Source: Emydura subglobosa
Taxonomy: Eukaryota; Chordata; Testudines; Chelidae
Reading direction: 5' to 3'
DNA length: 64,000 nt
Assembly (NCBI GenBank): GCA_007922225.1
Contig: ML679961.1
Span: 68,614,890 to 68,678,889 of the forward strand
Positions 38,849 to 50,127 of this stretch are shown piece by piece. Both the position numbers and the translations under genes were made by a program. Within the stretch, counting starts at the first letter, position 1; every line of letters starts with the position of its first letter. A model generated the notes under the pieces. It made no database searches. It was not told the DNA's origin and saw nothing but the letters and a program-made list of their open reading frames with translations.

Positions 38849-40935
38849 ATGCCCCGGGTCACCTGCTTTAAGCCTTGCGCCGCTTGCGGTAAGGCTTTTC
38901 CACTTAGTGACCCTCACGATCGCTGCCTCAAGTGCCTGGGAGAGCAGCACCAGAGGGAAAAGTGTAAAATTGTAAGGCTTTCAAGCCTAGGACTCAGAAA
39001 GAGCGGGACATTAGGCTGAAAGCCATTTTGATGGAAGCGAGACTCCTACCGGCCTCCAAGCTGCCTCGATCCACAGAGCGCACCACCGACATTGGAGTTA
39101 ACTTGGCGCAGAGAGGCGTCTCCGCTGCTGAAGAAAAAGAGGCAGCAGCGCATGGAGCGCACACACTCCCCTGCACCACCGGTATGGGTGGGGTCGAGTG
39201 CGGAGGTGCACCAGCCACAGCCCGTAGAGCTTGCTCTGGTGCCTGCATCGCCGAGCAGGGAGTCTCCCCCGACTCCTGGGGGTGGGGGAGTGCCCCTGCA
39301 GGTGCCGTTGATGGCCTTGCCAACGCCTCCGCCCCACCCCCTGCCGTGGGAGAGAGGACCGGTGACCCCGGGGCAAGCCCGTGCTGGGTCCACCCGAAGG
39401 TGAGTTGAGACCCCCAGCAGGGGTGGAAAAGTCTCCCGCCGGATGGTCACCGAGGGTAAAGCATAGAAGCTCCCCTCTCAGCTCCGAGTCCTGCTCGTCG
39501 AGCAGATCCTCCCCACGGTACCGAGGTCGGTCCCCGACGCCGGAAGCAACGCAAACAAGATGGCGCCGCTTGAGGGCCACCTCGTGGCACATGGACAGTT
39601 CGCGCTCCCAGTCCCTGGCACCAAGCCATTCGTCCAGGCGGCACCGGAACCGGTCACCGGCGGGGAGTCTGGCACCGAAGGGCTTGCCAACCCCAGCGCA
39701 TCTCAGATCCTGGTCTTCGGCGTTGGGTTCAGCACCGCAAGGCTCCCGACGGCACCGCTCCCAGTCCCATAGGGGCAAGCGGCACTGGAAGTCATCAGTG
39801 CCAAGACGGGCATCCTCATCGAGCTCCTCGGAGCATGCCGCCTCATGTTGGCACCGTTCAAGGAGACAGTGGTGATCCTCATCTGGCTCCTCGGGGTCAT
39901 TGAGGGGTTGGTCCCCAGCACAGAGTGGCACCAAGGGCCAGAGATGGGCTCGACACCACTGCTCCAGTGGCTCCAGGTCCTGCAAAAGCAAGGACGCTCA
40001 GGGGTCCAGCCTACACCACCAGGAGGCTCATCAGCCGGTGCCCATGCCAGCCCTGGGTTGGCCCCAGGGTCCCTGGCAATGGCCCTATTGGGGCCCATGG
40101 GGAGTTCATATGGGACAGGGGACAGTGTCCGTCCCATCCTTAGGGGTGCAGTCGGTGCCCCCCGCCCCAGACAAAGAATGTAAGGGCCATTCCTTGGACA
40201 AGGAATTGGAGCCAGGGAAGGACCCTCCACAAGGGCACCCCATCACCAGGGGGACAAGCGACCATAATCCTCCTCCCCCTCCCCAGATGAAGCAGCCTCC
40301 AGGGACCACAGGGCACCACTGAGGGACTTCAGGGTGCACCAGGAGCTGCTTAAGAGGGTGGCCTCTAACTTAAACCTTGAGGTCAAGGAGCTAGTAGAGG
40401 AAGATACCCTCTTCAACGTACTGGAGGCAGAGGGCCCATCAAGGGTTGCCCTGCCAATTCACGACAGGGTCCTTAAGCTTGCTAAGGCCCTGTGGCAAAC
40501 CCCTGCCTCGGTCGCTCCTACATCCAAGGGGGCCAAAAAGAAATATTATGTCCCAGTTGAGGGGTTTGAGTTCCTCTTTACACACCCAGCCCCGGGAACC
40601 CTGGTGGTGGACGTGGCCAATCAGAGGGACAGGCAGGCGTATCAAGGTTCCACTCCCAAGAACAAGGACAACAAAAATTGGACTTGTTTGGGAGAAAAGT
40701 TTATTCAACTGCGGCACTGCAGTTTAGAATTTCAAACCACCAGGCCCTGCTGGGCAGGTATAACTTTAACCTCAGGGACTCCCTCAGGTGGTTTGCTGAG
40801 GCATTGCCCCAAGAGCAGGCAGCGGACTTCACCACAGTCCTCGACGAGGGGATCACGATGGCTGGGGCGGCGCTTCAAACCGCCAGTGACGCTGCAGACA
40901 CGGTAAGAGGTTTATGGCCTCTGCCATCACCATGA
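38849..40935 (+). pseudogene. DIRS gag-like gene, frameshifted
   Basis: Starts MPRVTCFKPCAACGKAFPLS and continues with a CxxC..HDRCLKCLGEQHQREKC zinc-knuckle-like cluster. A one-base loss soon after shifts the frame. The middle part is Ser/Arg-rich (39381-39875). The C-terminal part (40334-40677, then 40678-40935 in another frame) has LFNVLEAEGPSRVALPIHD, KKKYYVPVEGFEFLFTHPAP and DLFGRKVYSTAALQFRISNH, which match DIRS gag proteins. Several frame changes separate these pieces. Confidence 0.65.
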
Positions 40936-41535
40936 GGCGGTGTTCGTGGCTGCCCTCCTCAGGGCTCTCCCGGGAAGTGCAGCAGTCAATTCAGGACCTC
41001 CCCTTTGATGGGTTGGGCTGTTTTCGGACAAAACTGATGAAAAGCTGCATGGCCTTAAGGATTCATGGGCCACGCTTCCTTCCTTGGGCCTGTATACATC
41101 CCAGGCTTCGAGGTGACAGTCGCAGCCCCAGGCACAGCAACAACCTAGGCCGCCGCCTTTCAGCCCAATAGGGGCAGAGACAGAAACAGGGGGATCGGAC
41201 AGCGTAACCAGCCTCCTAGCTCGTCCCCAGCCTCCCAGCAAGGGCCCCCCAAAGGTTCGGGCAATAGAAAGGGGCAACTTTGATGGTGCGCCCAAGGGTG
41301 GCAACCCTACCATCTCGCTGGATCCCCCCCGTCCTTTCTTAGACAGGCTAAAGCCCTTCTACAGAGAATGGGCAAACATTACATCAGACCGTTGGGTCCT
41401 CAGAGTAGTTCTCCGAGGATATGCCCTACAGTTCACATCGCGCCCCACAAACAACCCTCCTCCCTGTCCCTCTTCAGGGACCCCTCTCACGAGCAACTCC
41501 TCTTACAATAGGTAATCACCTTCCTCGACCTGGGA

Positions 41536-43080
41536 GTGGTGGAAACGGTTCCCCAGAACAAAAAAGGGAGAGGATTCTATTCCAGATACTTCCTCATCCC
41601 CAAGGCGAAGGGGGGCCTGAGGCCTATATTAGACCTGCGCCGTCTAAACAAATTCATCAAGAGACTGAGGTTCCACATGGTCTCCCTAGCCTCCATTATC
41701 CCTGATTTGGATCCGGGAGATTGGTATGCCGCCCTTGACCTGAAGGGTGCATACTTCCATGTATCAATCCTTCCCAGCCACAGGCACTTTCTTTGTGGCT
41801 GATTCCCATCATCAATTTGTGGCCCTGCCCTTTGGCCTCTTGTCTGCCCCCGGGGTATTCACCAAGTGCATGGTGGTAGTGGCTGCCCACCTGAGGTGCA
41901 GATTTTCCCTTACCTGGACGACTGGTTAATCAGAGGCAGGTCCAGGTCCCACGTACAGGATAGTGTGTTCCTCAGCTGTGCCACATGCAGCAGTTGGGTC
42001 TACTCACAAACGAGCAGAAATCGACTAACCCCGGTGCAGCGCATAGAGTTCAGTGGGGCCACTCTGGACACTTCCCAGGCCCGAGCCTTCCTCCCGCAAC
42101 CTCGGTTTGAGGCTGTGGCTGCAATTATCACCCAGCTGCACTGGTGCCCCATAACAATAGCCAGGCACTGCCTACAGCTGTTAGGGCACATGGCAGCCTG
42201 CACGTACGTGGTGCGGCTAGCTCGCCTCAAGCTCAGGCCGCTCCAGGCATGGTTGGCCTCGGCGTATGTGCCGAGCAGACACCCCTTGAACAGGATGGTC
42301 CCGGTCCCCCCATCAGTCCTAGCCTCCCTGAACTGGTGGAGAACCCCCAGGGTAGTGTTGAGGGGCATCCCCTTCAGGGATCTGGCCCCGTCGGTCACCC
42401 TGATCTCCGATGCCTCGGATGTGGGATGGGGAGCCCACATCAGTGCCAACCTGAGCACTCAGGGGCTCTGGTCAGAGGAGGAGAGACACCTCCACATCAA
42501 TGTAAAAGAACTCAGGGTCGTCAGACTGGCATGCAAGGTGTTCTTCAGGTTCCTGAGGGGCAAGGTGGTGCAGGTGCTGACGGACAACACCACAGCCATG
42601 TTATATATCAACAGGCAAGGGGGGGGGGCATGCTCCTCGGCTCTCTGCCAGGAGGCCATTTGCCTGTGGGACTTTGCAGCGAGGCACGACTTTCACTTGT
42701 CTGTCTCTTACCTCCCAGGGATGAGGAACGATGAGGCGGATCACCTCAGCAGGTCGTTTCTACCCTGCCACGACTGGTTGTTGCACCCAGAGGTAGAGAC
42801 TTCCATCTTCTACAAGTGGGGTGTTCCCCAACTGGACCTGTTTGCGTCGTCCTGGAACAAAAAGTGCCCGAGGTTTTGCTTGCTCCGGGGTTGCGAGCCA
42901 GGCTCTATATCTGACACATTCCTCATCAAGTGGAAGGGGACTCTCATGTATGCATTCCCCCACATTCCGCTCCTGCCCAAGGTCCTCTTGAAAATCAAGA
43001 GGGACAGGGCGGACATGGTACTCATCGCCCCGGCCTGGCCAAGACAGCACTGGTTCAGTATCAATCGCCCCACCAGTCAA
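41536..43080 (+). pseudogene. DIRS reverse transcriptase-RNase H, frameshifted
   Basis: The N-terminal RT part (41536-41802) has GLRPILDLRRLNKFIKRLRF and DWYAALDLKGAYFHVSI. After a frame change come FVALPFGLLSAPGVFTK and, in a third frame from 41866, the catalytic FPYLDDWLIRG (about 41898-41930). RNase H follows with DASDVGWGAH, KELRVV, LTDNTTAMLY and ADHLSR, which hold its acidic residues. The RNase H part is in one long frame to about 43330, but the RT is broken at about 41803 and 41890. Confidence 0.75.
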
Positions 43081-43099
43081 TCGCCCCACCAGTGGAGCT

Positions 43100-44229
43100 C
43101 CCGAGGTGGCACGATTTGCTTTCCCAGGATCATGGTTGCCTGCTCCACCCGGACCTGGACTCCCTGCGCCTCACGGCCTGGAGGCTCTGTGGCTGACGGA
43201 GAAGGAGAGAGCCGATTGGCGCAGGTCCAACAAGTTCTGCTGGGCAGGAGAAAACCTTCAACACAGGTCGTGTATCGGGCAAAGTGGAGGCTGGGTTTAC
43301 CTGCTGGGCAGAGTCCTGGGGTATTCTGCTAAGCATCTCTCCTATCCAGGAGATCCTGGATTACCTGCTCCAATTAAAACTCCAGGGTCTGGCGCTGGTC
43401 TTCCTGAAGGTTCACCTGGCGGCCATCTCGGCTTTCCATCAGCCGATGGAGGGGAGATCCCTGTTCTCCCAGCTCATGCCAGTCAGGTTCCTTAAGGGGG
43501 TGGAGAGGCTTTATCCGCAGGTCTGTGACCTGGTGCCTCCCTGGGATCACAACCTGGTCCTCTCTAGACTTACGGGGCCCCCCTTTGAGCCCATGGTTTC
43601 ATCCCTCTTCTCATCCTTTCATGGAAGATAGCCTTCCTGGTGGCCATTACATCGGCTAGGAAGGTTTCCAAGATTAGAGCTTTGACCTCGGAGCCCCCTT
43701 ATACAGTATTCTATAAGGATAAGGTACAATTGAGACCTCATCCAGCCTTCCTGCCCAAGGTGGTCTCCCAGTTTCATTATAACCAAGATATTTTCCGCCC
43801 CATGTTTTTTCCCAAACCACATGGTTCGGAGGAGGAGTGGAGATGGCACTCGCTGGATGTGAGACAAGCCCTGGCCTACTACATCGATAGGATGAGGCCC
43901 TTCCGGAAAATGACGCAGCTCTTCGTCGCAGTGGCAACCGGATGAAAGGATCACCTGTCTCCTCCCAGCGCATCTCCACATGGATCACCTCCTGCATCAA
44001 GTGCTGCTATGAGCAGGTGAAGGTGCTGTTTCCTGGTGTCATCACAGCGGACTCAACCAGAACTCAGGCCTTGTCTGCAGCCTTCCTGGAATGGGTGCCC
44101 CTGCAGGACATCTGCAAAGCCGCCACCTGGTCGTTGGTGCACACCTTCACATCCCACTATGCCATTGTTCAGCAGGCGAGAGAGGACACGGGATTCAGCA
44201 GATTCATGCTGAGGACTGCTCATCGGTAA
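43100..44229 (+). pseudogene. DIRS tyrosine recombinase, broken, catalytic His replaced
   Basis: Pieces in several frames: LQGLALVFLKVHLAAISAFHQP, FLKGVERLYPQ, AITSARKVSKIRAL, QFHYNQDIFRPMFFP, and the C-terminal frame 43942-44229 with ADSTRTQALSAAF, ICKAATWSLVHTFTSHYAI and the stop near 44227. This is the DIRS Cre-like recombinase fold with R..HxxR..Y. In the HxxR box, His is Asp here (ADSTR). The second Arg and the Tyr region are kept. With the frameshifts this copy should be inactive. Confidence 0.7.
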
Positions 44230-44337
44230 CTCCTACCCACCTCCAAGGTATTGCTTTTTAATCACCTATAATGGAATGGACATGAGGAACACATCTCGAA
44301 GAACAACAGTTACTGGTAAATAACCCTGTTTTTTTGC

Positions 44338-45730
44338 AAAATTAATTGGTGCCTTGACAGTGTTATATATGCAGAGATGTACAGCAACCACATGCAGTTC
44401 CTAACAGGCCCTAGAACATCAGGGACAGGTAGAGCAGAGAACACTAAAATGAATGACTGTGGCTCACTGTAAAAGTGCTCTTTCAAAGCCTCGCTGAGCC
44501 ATATAGTCCTGCACTGAGCTCTTCCACTAGCCCTTGAGTCTGGCTGTTCAAACCCAGCAGACAGCAGCTCCACCCCGGACTTCCGCCACGGCGGCAACTT
44601 TTCCTCCTTGGCTTCACAGATCTTATGCAGGACACAGCAGGCAGCTATAACTGTTAGGATTTTTTTTTCACTGAAATCGAATCTTGTGAGTACACAATGC
44701 CAGCATCCCTTCAGTCTATCAAAAGCACATTCAACAGGCGTTCTGCACCCACTTGGGTGCTAAATGAGTCTTTCCTTGGTGCTGTTGAGGTGTCTGATGT
44801 ACAGCGTCAAGAGCCAAGAGAGCAGGGGAGACTGGGCCCCCCCCAGATAGCTAATGGCATTTCAACATTACCAATGGTAATCCGCCAGTTAGGAAAGTCC
44901 CTGCTTGTCACTTTCTGAAAAGTCCTGTGTTCTTAAAGATAGGATGTCATTTACCTTCCCTCACCAGCTCACCTTGATGTTGGTGAAGCATCCCTAGTGA
45001 TCCACCAATGCTTCCATAACCACAGAAAAGTAGCCCTCTCTGTTGATGTATTCTGTGGCAGTGGCCAGGTGTAAAAATAGGGACATGAATACCATCTATT
45101 GCTACATCACAGTTTGGGAACCCCCTTGCTTCTAATCCATTCTCTATGTTTTACACATGGCTGAGAGTCACAGTCCTGCATAGCAAATGATACGTGGCCC
45201 TGCACACTTGCCGACAAAGGCCCATGCAGTGAGTTTTCCAACTCCAAAATGATTTCCCACTGACTGGTAACAATCCGACGTTGCAAGTGTCTACAGTGTG
45301 GAACTCACTTCTTCACTGTCAGTGCAGGTCTCATTTTCATGTCCCTGCTCTGGAGGACTTGGTTGGGGCTCAGTGCACAGATTCAGGAACATAGCCTCGT
45401 GCATCCAAAAGTTCTGCAGCCACAGCTCATCACCCCCAGCCTGCATTATGATGTGATCCCACCAGTCAGTGCTCATTTCTTGGGCCCAGAAGCAGCGCTC
45501 CACCATATGCAGCTGCTCTGCAAACACCACCAGCACCCTTGTATTAGTTCCCAGCAATCTGTCCTCCAAGAATCTGTCATGTTTCCCACTGATTCAGTTC
45601 TTCTTACAGCTCTGCAAATACCTGAGGATTGTGTGTCCTGTGTTTGCAATGCTTATGACAACAGTGCAGAGCTGTGCAGGCTCCATGCTTCTATCAGAGA
45701 TGGCAGACAGTGAGGAGGACTGCACAGGTA
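44338..45730 (-). pseudogene. HARBI1-like transposase remnant of the Harbinger element
   Basis: The minus strand shows, from 45569 downwards, DWWDHIIMQAGGDELWLQNFWMHEAMFL. That is the N-terminal region of Harbinger transposases of this group. The C-terminal block FEQPDSRASGRAQCRTIWL..EALKEHF lies at about 44560-44470. Between them, conserved pieces of the DDE domain appear in shifted frames. Many stops and frameshifts make this a relic. The transposase runs opposite to the MYB-like gene, as is usual for the superfamily. Confidence 0.6.
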
Positions 45731-46058
45731 TGTGGGATTTTTAACAAGGTGCCAAAATTATGGGTTATAGAAGACATTATGGGAAGGAAACAGTTGTATG
45801 CTGGGAGTTTGATCCCTTGCTCCCAGTTACCCCTGCATAACTTCCTGAAAACACTATCCTGGACAGTGGCAGGTTGAACACTGGGACACCTACCCATGGT
45901 GCACTGTGCTGTGCATTGAACCAAGTGCTCCTGGTGAGTACGCACAGCACTAACGCAAGAAGCCAAGTGTGCACGCACACAAGCAACATACTAACTGGGG
46001 TGGCTTTATCGTGACATCACTTGAGTTGACCGAAGTTTGTATTGTGGACATGGCCTAA

Positions 46059-46330
46059 ATAACACTAAGCAATATGCATGAAAGGATGCATGCTCCAGTC
46101 AGAGAGGAGGATGTACCCAAGGGGGTAGAACTCAGGAGCGGGACAGATTCAAAGAGAGAAACACTGTCCAAATACAAGACAAATGATCCTGAGAGGTAAA
46201 GCATATGAAGCTGTGGAATCCTCTCTCCAGGAAATGGCTGGAAGCCCCATCATTGGCGACCGTGAGAATTAGACTAGACCATTCTGTCCCTGCCCTGGCT
46301 TCAGGAATGAGGCTGGATGGAGCCTAGCAC
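46059..46330 (+). mobile_element. CR1 LINE fragment, right half
   Basis: Reads gtggaatcctctctccaggaaatggctggaagccccatcattgg..gactagaccattctgtccctgcc, the hallmark end of CR1 3' sequences. It continues the copy that stops at 35873, so the Harbinger element inserted into an existing CR1. Confidence 0.6.
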
Positions 46331-47738
46331 AACTTTTTCATATCTCAGACTCTATGTCCCCTAGGGCTCAAAGTGCTCAGTGCAGGGGGATGGATGATCT
46401 ATGGGAATGAACACAGAAAGCCAGCAATGGCCAATGAGCATTTACTAAAAAAGCTCTGCTCTGACCTAAGCATCTAATAACAGCAACTAACCAAGACTGG
46501 CTTCCAAAAGCTCTTTGCTCTCAGTTCCCTTCACAGCAAAGGGAGGTGGGTGCAGTTCAGTAACAGCCAAGTCCGAGGCTGAACTCTGCCCTCTGCAACG
46601 GCATCTACGTGGCCTCTGCTTGGATTTGAGGCTGGGACTACATGACAGCTAGCACTGGCCTGGGGGCTAGAAAAGGTAAGTACTGCCCCCTTGTTCACAG
46701 GTGCCAGGAGTTCAAACACTAGATTCACAGACATGGCTTTGGCTCAACTGAAATAAAGCCACATCACTCTGGGGAAAAGCCCAGTTGTAGCTGTCTTTCA
46801 CCGGCAGAAATCTTGGTGTAAGGCTATGGGAGACACCAGGAGCTCAGTTCTCCCATGACTGACGGCGTGAGATGCAAAGCCTTTACACAGCAAAGGGAAA
46901 AGGAGCTCCTTTGAGACCAGAGCCCTTTAACAAACAAGAGTTACTGCGCAATGCAGTCGAACTGCCCTCAGTGGGGCAGAAGAGATTCAGCCCATAGAAA
47001 CAGAACATGCAGTGTTCAGGGTCTCATTTGCAATGGAGAATTCCAGCTTTCTGCAATGCAGGGCTGGCCCAGTCACTACTGGAGGTGAAGGAGGTGCTGA
47101 AGCATAGCCTGCAGGGAAGAGGTCAAGAGGGAAAGCCCAGGTAGCAGCTACGAAACACCCTTGAATTATTATATACAAGTCTATAAAACACCAGGCAAAA
47201 CACAGACTGTACGGAGAAGCATCCTGCTCTGGTCTCTTGGAGAATGGGATGGAGCTTTGCTTGCTCTAATTGTAAAGGGTAATCTTCAAAACAAGAGCTT
47301 TGTAAACTCCTTAGTAACTGACTCTGCATCTCTCCAGCTGTGCGTGGTGCTACGATTATCCTCAGGGGACAGGAGATGCTGCTGCTTCAGACTGGAACAA
47401 CCCAAGGGGAAGAAATAATTAAAATACAGCAGTTCAACTGTGGAATGAAGCGAAAGCAAGGAGAGGAGGGGTGGATAAAAGTTGATTCAACAGCTGCTTG
47501 TTTGTGCTCATCCTTGCCATCACCATAAAGCGAACGCTGCAGCACAGTGGTGCTCATCTAACCCTTAAGCAGACTGGGGACAGGACAGCAGTGGCTGTCT
47601 TTTGCATTAACTATGAATGGGATTTCCTCTGTAATGAGGTTCTCACCCCATCAGCTAATGCTCTCCTTTCACCAGGCCCAGCACACATTACCCATAGATT
47701 TCCAAGAGAGAGGTGCAGCTGCCAAAGAGATCTGGTTA
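46331..47738. other. Intergenic stretch, nothing recognised
   Basis: No gene or repeat is supported here. The open frames are short and lack motifs. Confidence 0.45.
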
Positions 47739-47977
47739 GGGCTTGTCTACACTTAAAACACTGCAGTGGCACAACTTCGGTGTAGTTCTTTGGTGAAGAC
47801 ACTAACTATGCTGATGGAAGAGGCTCTCACATTGATGTAGGTAATCCACTTCCCCAAGAGGCAGTAGCTAGATCAACACTAGAATCCTCCTATCAACCTA
47901 GCACTGTCTACGCTAGATTTTTCACTCCCCTGAGTGATGTAGTTATAATTTCCTAATTTCCTAGTGTAGACCAGGTC
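47739..47977. mobile_element. Harbinger-type MITE with TTA duplication
   Basis: Left end gggcttgtctacacttaaaac and inverted right end gacctggtctacactaggaaa form a terminal repeat. Both sides carry TTA (47736-47738 and 47978-47980), the 3-bp duplication of Harbinger insertions. It is 239 bp and noncoding, about 0.2 kb downstream of the ZNF408 stop-codon side. The ends resemble the large Harbinger element at 35877, which could have supplied transposase. Confidence 0.75.
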
Positions 47978-48089
47978 TTATATCATACCTTCCTGACCTC
48001 TCCATGAACAGGTGCAAAGCACTGCTGGCCTCTCATCCTGCTAGGTAGAGTCCAGGGCGCCCAACAACACAAAGACACAACACACAAGC

Positions 48090-48166
48090 TAAAAAATAGA
48101 CTTTATATTCTGTATAGATGTAGAAAAGTCAAACAGGTCAGGCAGGGATTGGGAAGAGGCTAGGTG
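48090..48166 (-). terminator. ZNF408: ZNF408 3' end, non-canonical poly(A) signal
   Basis: No AATAAA is seen on the minus strand just after the stop codon. The sequence agaatataaagtc (about 48112-48100) offers the variant TATAAA (or AATATA), 60-65 nt beyond the stop. Assigned only by position. Confidence 0.4.
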
Positions 48167-50127
48167 TCAGGTCCCTGTCTCCACCTCCACCACCTCTGCC
48201 ACAGCACCGAAGCCCACGCCCTCCTGGATGATGACCATGTCACTGGGGGAGCCCTCGTCCTGCATGATGATACATTTGTGCTCGTGCTCAGAGATAGTGA
48301 TCTCAATGATGTCTTTGTTCATTTGCAGGTGCTCAGTAGGGGTCACATTGTCCAGCACCCTACACACCCCGGCCTCAAGAGGGCTGCCTGGGCGCTGGTA
48401 AGTGGCAATGTAATGCCTGTTGGCAGTTATCAGGAGCTCTGTCTCGTTTTCTGGTGCTGGCATCTCCACCGACTGCACCATGAGCACCGCAGGCTCCTCG
48501 GTCCCCTCCTCTTGAGGGACCTTCCTCTTGAGCCTCTTCCTCGTAGCCTTTGGTGTGTCCATGCCCAGCAAGAGCGCAGCGTCTACCAGCTTAATGGAGT
48601 TGCTGGCCCCCTTGTGAATGACCTTGTGGCGCTTGAGGCTCTGCAGGAGGGTGTAGCCCATACCACAGACATCGCACTTGTAGGGCATGCCCTCCAGGTG
48701 GGATTTCAGGTGTCGGCGCAGCTTGGTAGCCAGCGTGTAGGCCCTGCCACAATGTTCACACTTGAAAGGGCGCTCGCCGGTATGGAGGCGCTCATGGGCT
48801 CGCAGCGTGTGGGGGTCCTTCAGCGCCTTGCCGCATACTGTGCACAGGTGGGCCTCCCCAGTGTGGGAGATGAGGTGCCGCCGCAGCTCCGGCAGCTGAG
48901 GAAAGGCGTCCCCACAGAAGCGGCACTTGTATGGCTTCTCGCCAGTGTGGAGCCGCAGGTGGCCCCGCAGGTTGCCTTGCTGCCGGAAGTCCTTGCTGCA
49001 GTAGGGGCAGATGTAGGGCTTCTCCCCCGTGTGCAGGCGCATGTGGTTGCGCAGGGAGCCAGGATTGGCCAGGTAACGCTCACAGATGACACACTTGCAC
49101 ACCTTGGGGTTGGCTAGGCTGAGATCCTTCATGAGGTGGATCTTCCTGTGGATGCGGAGGGAGGGCCGCCGGGCGAATGTCTTGCCGCACTCTTCGCAGG
49201 CAAAGGGCCGCTCACCCGTGTGCAGCACCTCGTGCTCCCTGAGGTCCCGCTTGGTGCCGTAGGCCTTGTCGCACTGCTTGCACTGGAAGGGGCGCACACC
49301 CCGATGGAAGAGCACGTGGGCCTTGAAGCTCTCCTCAGAGCTGTAGCTCTTGCCACATTCAGTGCACAGGAAGGGCTTGTAGCCAGTGTGGGTGAACCTG
49401 TGTTTCTTGAGGTGGCAGAGCTGGAGGAAGGCCTTGCCACACTCCCCACAGCGATACCTGCGCTCACCAGCCTCATCCCCGTGTGGCAGGGACTTCTGCT
49501 GAGATACACCCGGGCACCCAGAAGGCCCCTCCTCCAGTGCAATACTGACCTCCAGCTCTGGGTACTTGTCCTGCTCCTCAGGACCATGAGACAGGCCCTT
49601 CTTCCTGTGCTCCAGTTTGGAATGGTTTTCGGAAACCTGACTGGCTTTCTTGAAGGTCTCTGCACCACCTCCCTCGGAAGTGCTGTGCCTCTTGGTTTCC
49701 TGCCCAGACACCCTGGCACTGCACTCCTGCAGGCATTTCTGGAACTGGCCAGCCAGGGCATGCACCTTGTGTGGCTTCCCAGCCAAGCGAGCGCTGAGTC
49801 GAACCCCGTTTGAGGGAGACAATGGCAGATGGGGAGTTGAAAGAGGCATATCTTGGGAAGCACCATCTGCTCTCTCTGCCTTGGGCTGGGGGTCCATCCT
49901 CTTGACTGAGTCCTCTTTGCATCTGCTGCTAGTCTTAGTTGCTGAGGTGCCCTCAAGGTGCTGATTCTGTTTCCACTGCACCTTGGCTTCCCCAGACTCG
50001 CGTCTAGGGGTCATCCTTTCCTTCTCCTTCCTGCTGTTGTCCTGCAGCCTGCCGGAACATTTGACTGGCTGCCGCCTACCTTCAGCTCTAGTTTCATTCT
50101 CCATCATCTTGGAGTTATCAGGATCCT
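48167..50127 (-). CDS. ZNF408: ZNF408 last exon with ten zinc fingers
   Basis: A 1961-nt exon after a tgtgcag acceptor. A charged Ser/Lys/Glu-rich linker precedes ten C2H2 fingers, starting with [19 protein letters not shown] and ending with [19 protein letters not shown]. Most are joined by TGEKP/TGERP-type linkers. Finger 5 ([10 protein letters not shown]) follows a longer, non-standard spacer after finger 4 ([14 protein letters not shown]). After the fingers come a basic stretch (RKRLKRK) and an acidic/hydrophobic tail ending EVVEVETGT. The finger count equals human ZNF408. The long open frame on the opposite strand here is a shadow. Confidence 0.96.

Larger units (their letters stand above)
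38496..44333 (+). mobile_element. DIRS-type tyrosine-recombinase retrotransposon, nearly full length
   Basis: About 5.8 kb with inverted terminal repeats: left 38496-38539 (gttgttctccttcgag..catgtccattcca) and right 44263-44308 (tggaatggacatgagg..tctcgaagaacaac). The right end continues for about 25 nt that the left lacks. In order it carries a gag-like region, reverse transcriptase with RNase H, and a tyrosine recombinase, all on the plus strand. This set, with no LTRs and no DDE integrase, defines DIRS. Frameshifts interrupt every gene, so the copy is not autonomous as it stands. It lies inside the Harbinger element. Confidence 0.85.
35877..46055. mobile_element. PIF/Harbinger DNA transposon, 10.2 kb including later insertions
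   Basis: Left end ggcctggtctatactacaaagttaggtcga and inverted right end ggccatgtccacaatacaaacttcggtcaa form matching terminal repeats. Both sides are flanked by TAA (35874-35876 and 46056-46058), the 3-bp duplication typical of Harbinger. Inside are the two genes expected of the group: a MYB/SANT-like DNA-binding protein gene (+) and a HARBI1-type transposase remnant (-), arranged convergently. A fold-back repeat and a DIRS retrotransposon (38496-44333) sit between them. Without those the element would be about 4.2 kb. All coding parts are broken. Confidence 0.85.

Noticed and set aside
39098..39991. Minus-strand open frame of 297 codons
   Set aside because: Antisense of the Ser/Arg-rich DIRS gag region; composition effect.
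48164..49117. Plus-strand open frame of 317 codons
   Set aside because: Exact antisense of the ZNF408 zinc-finger exon; low-complexity Leu/His/Val-rich product, without motifs.
49129..49956. Arg/Ser-rich minus-strand frame
   Set aside because: Frame +1 shadow of the ZNF408 exon; the finger frame is the coding one.
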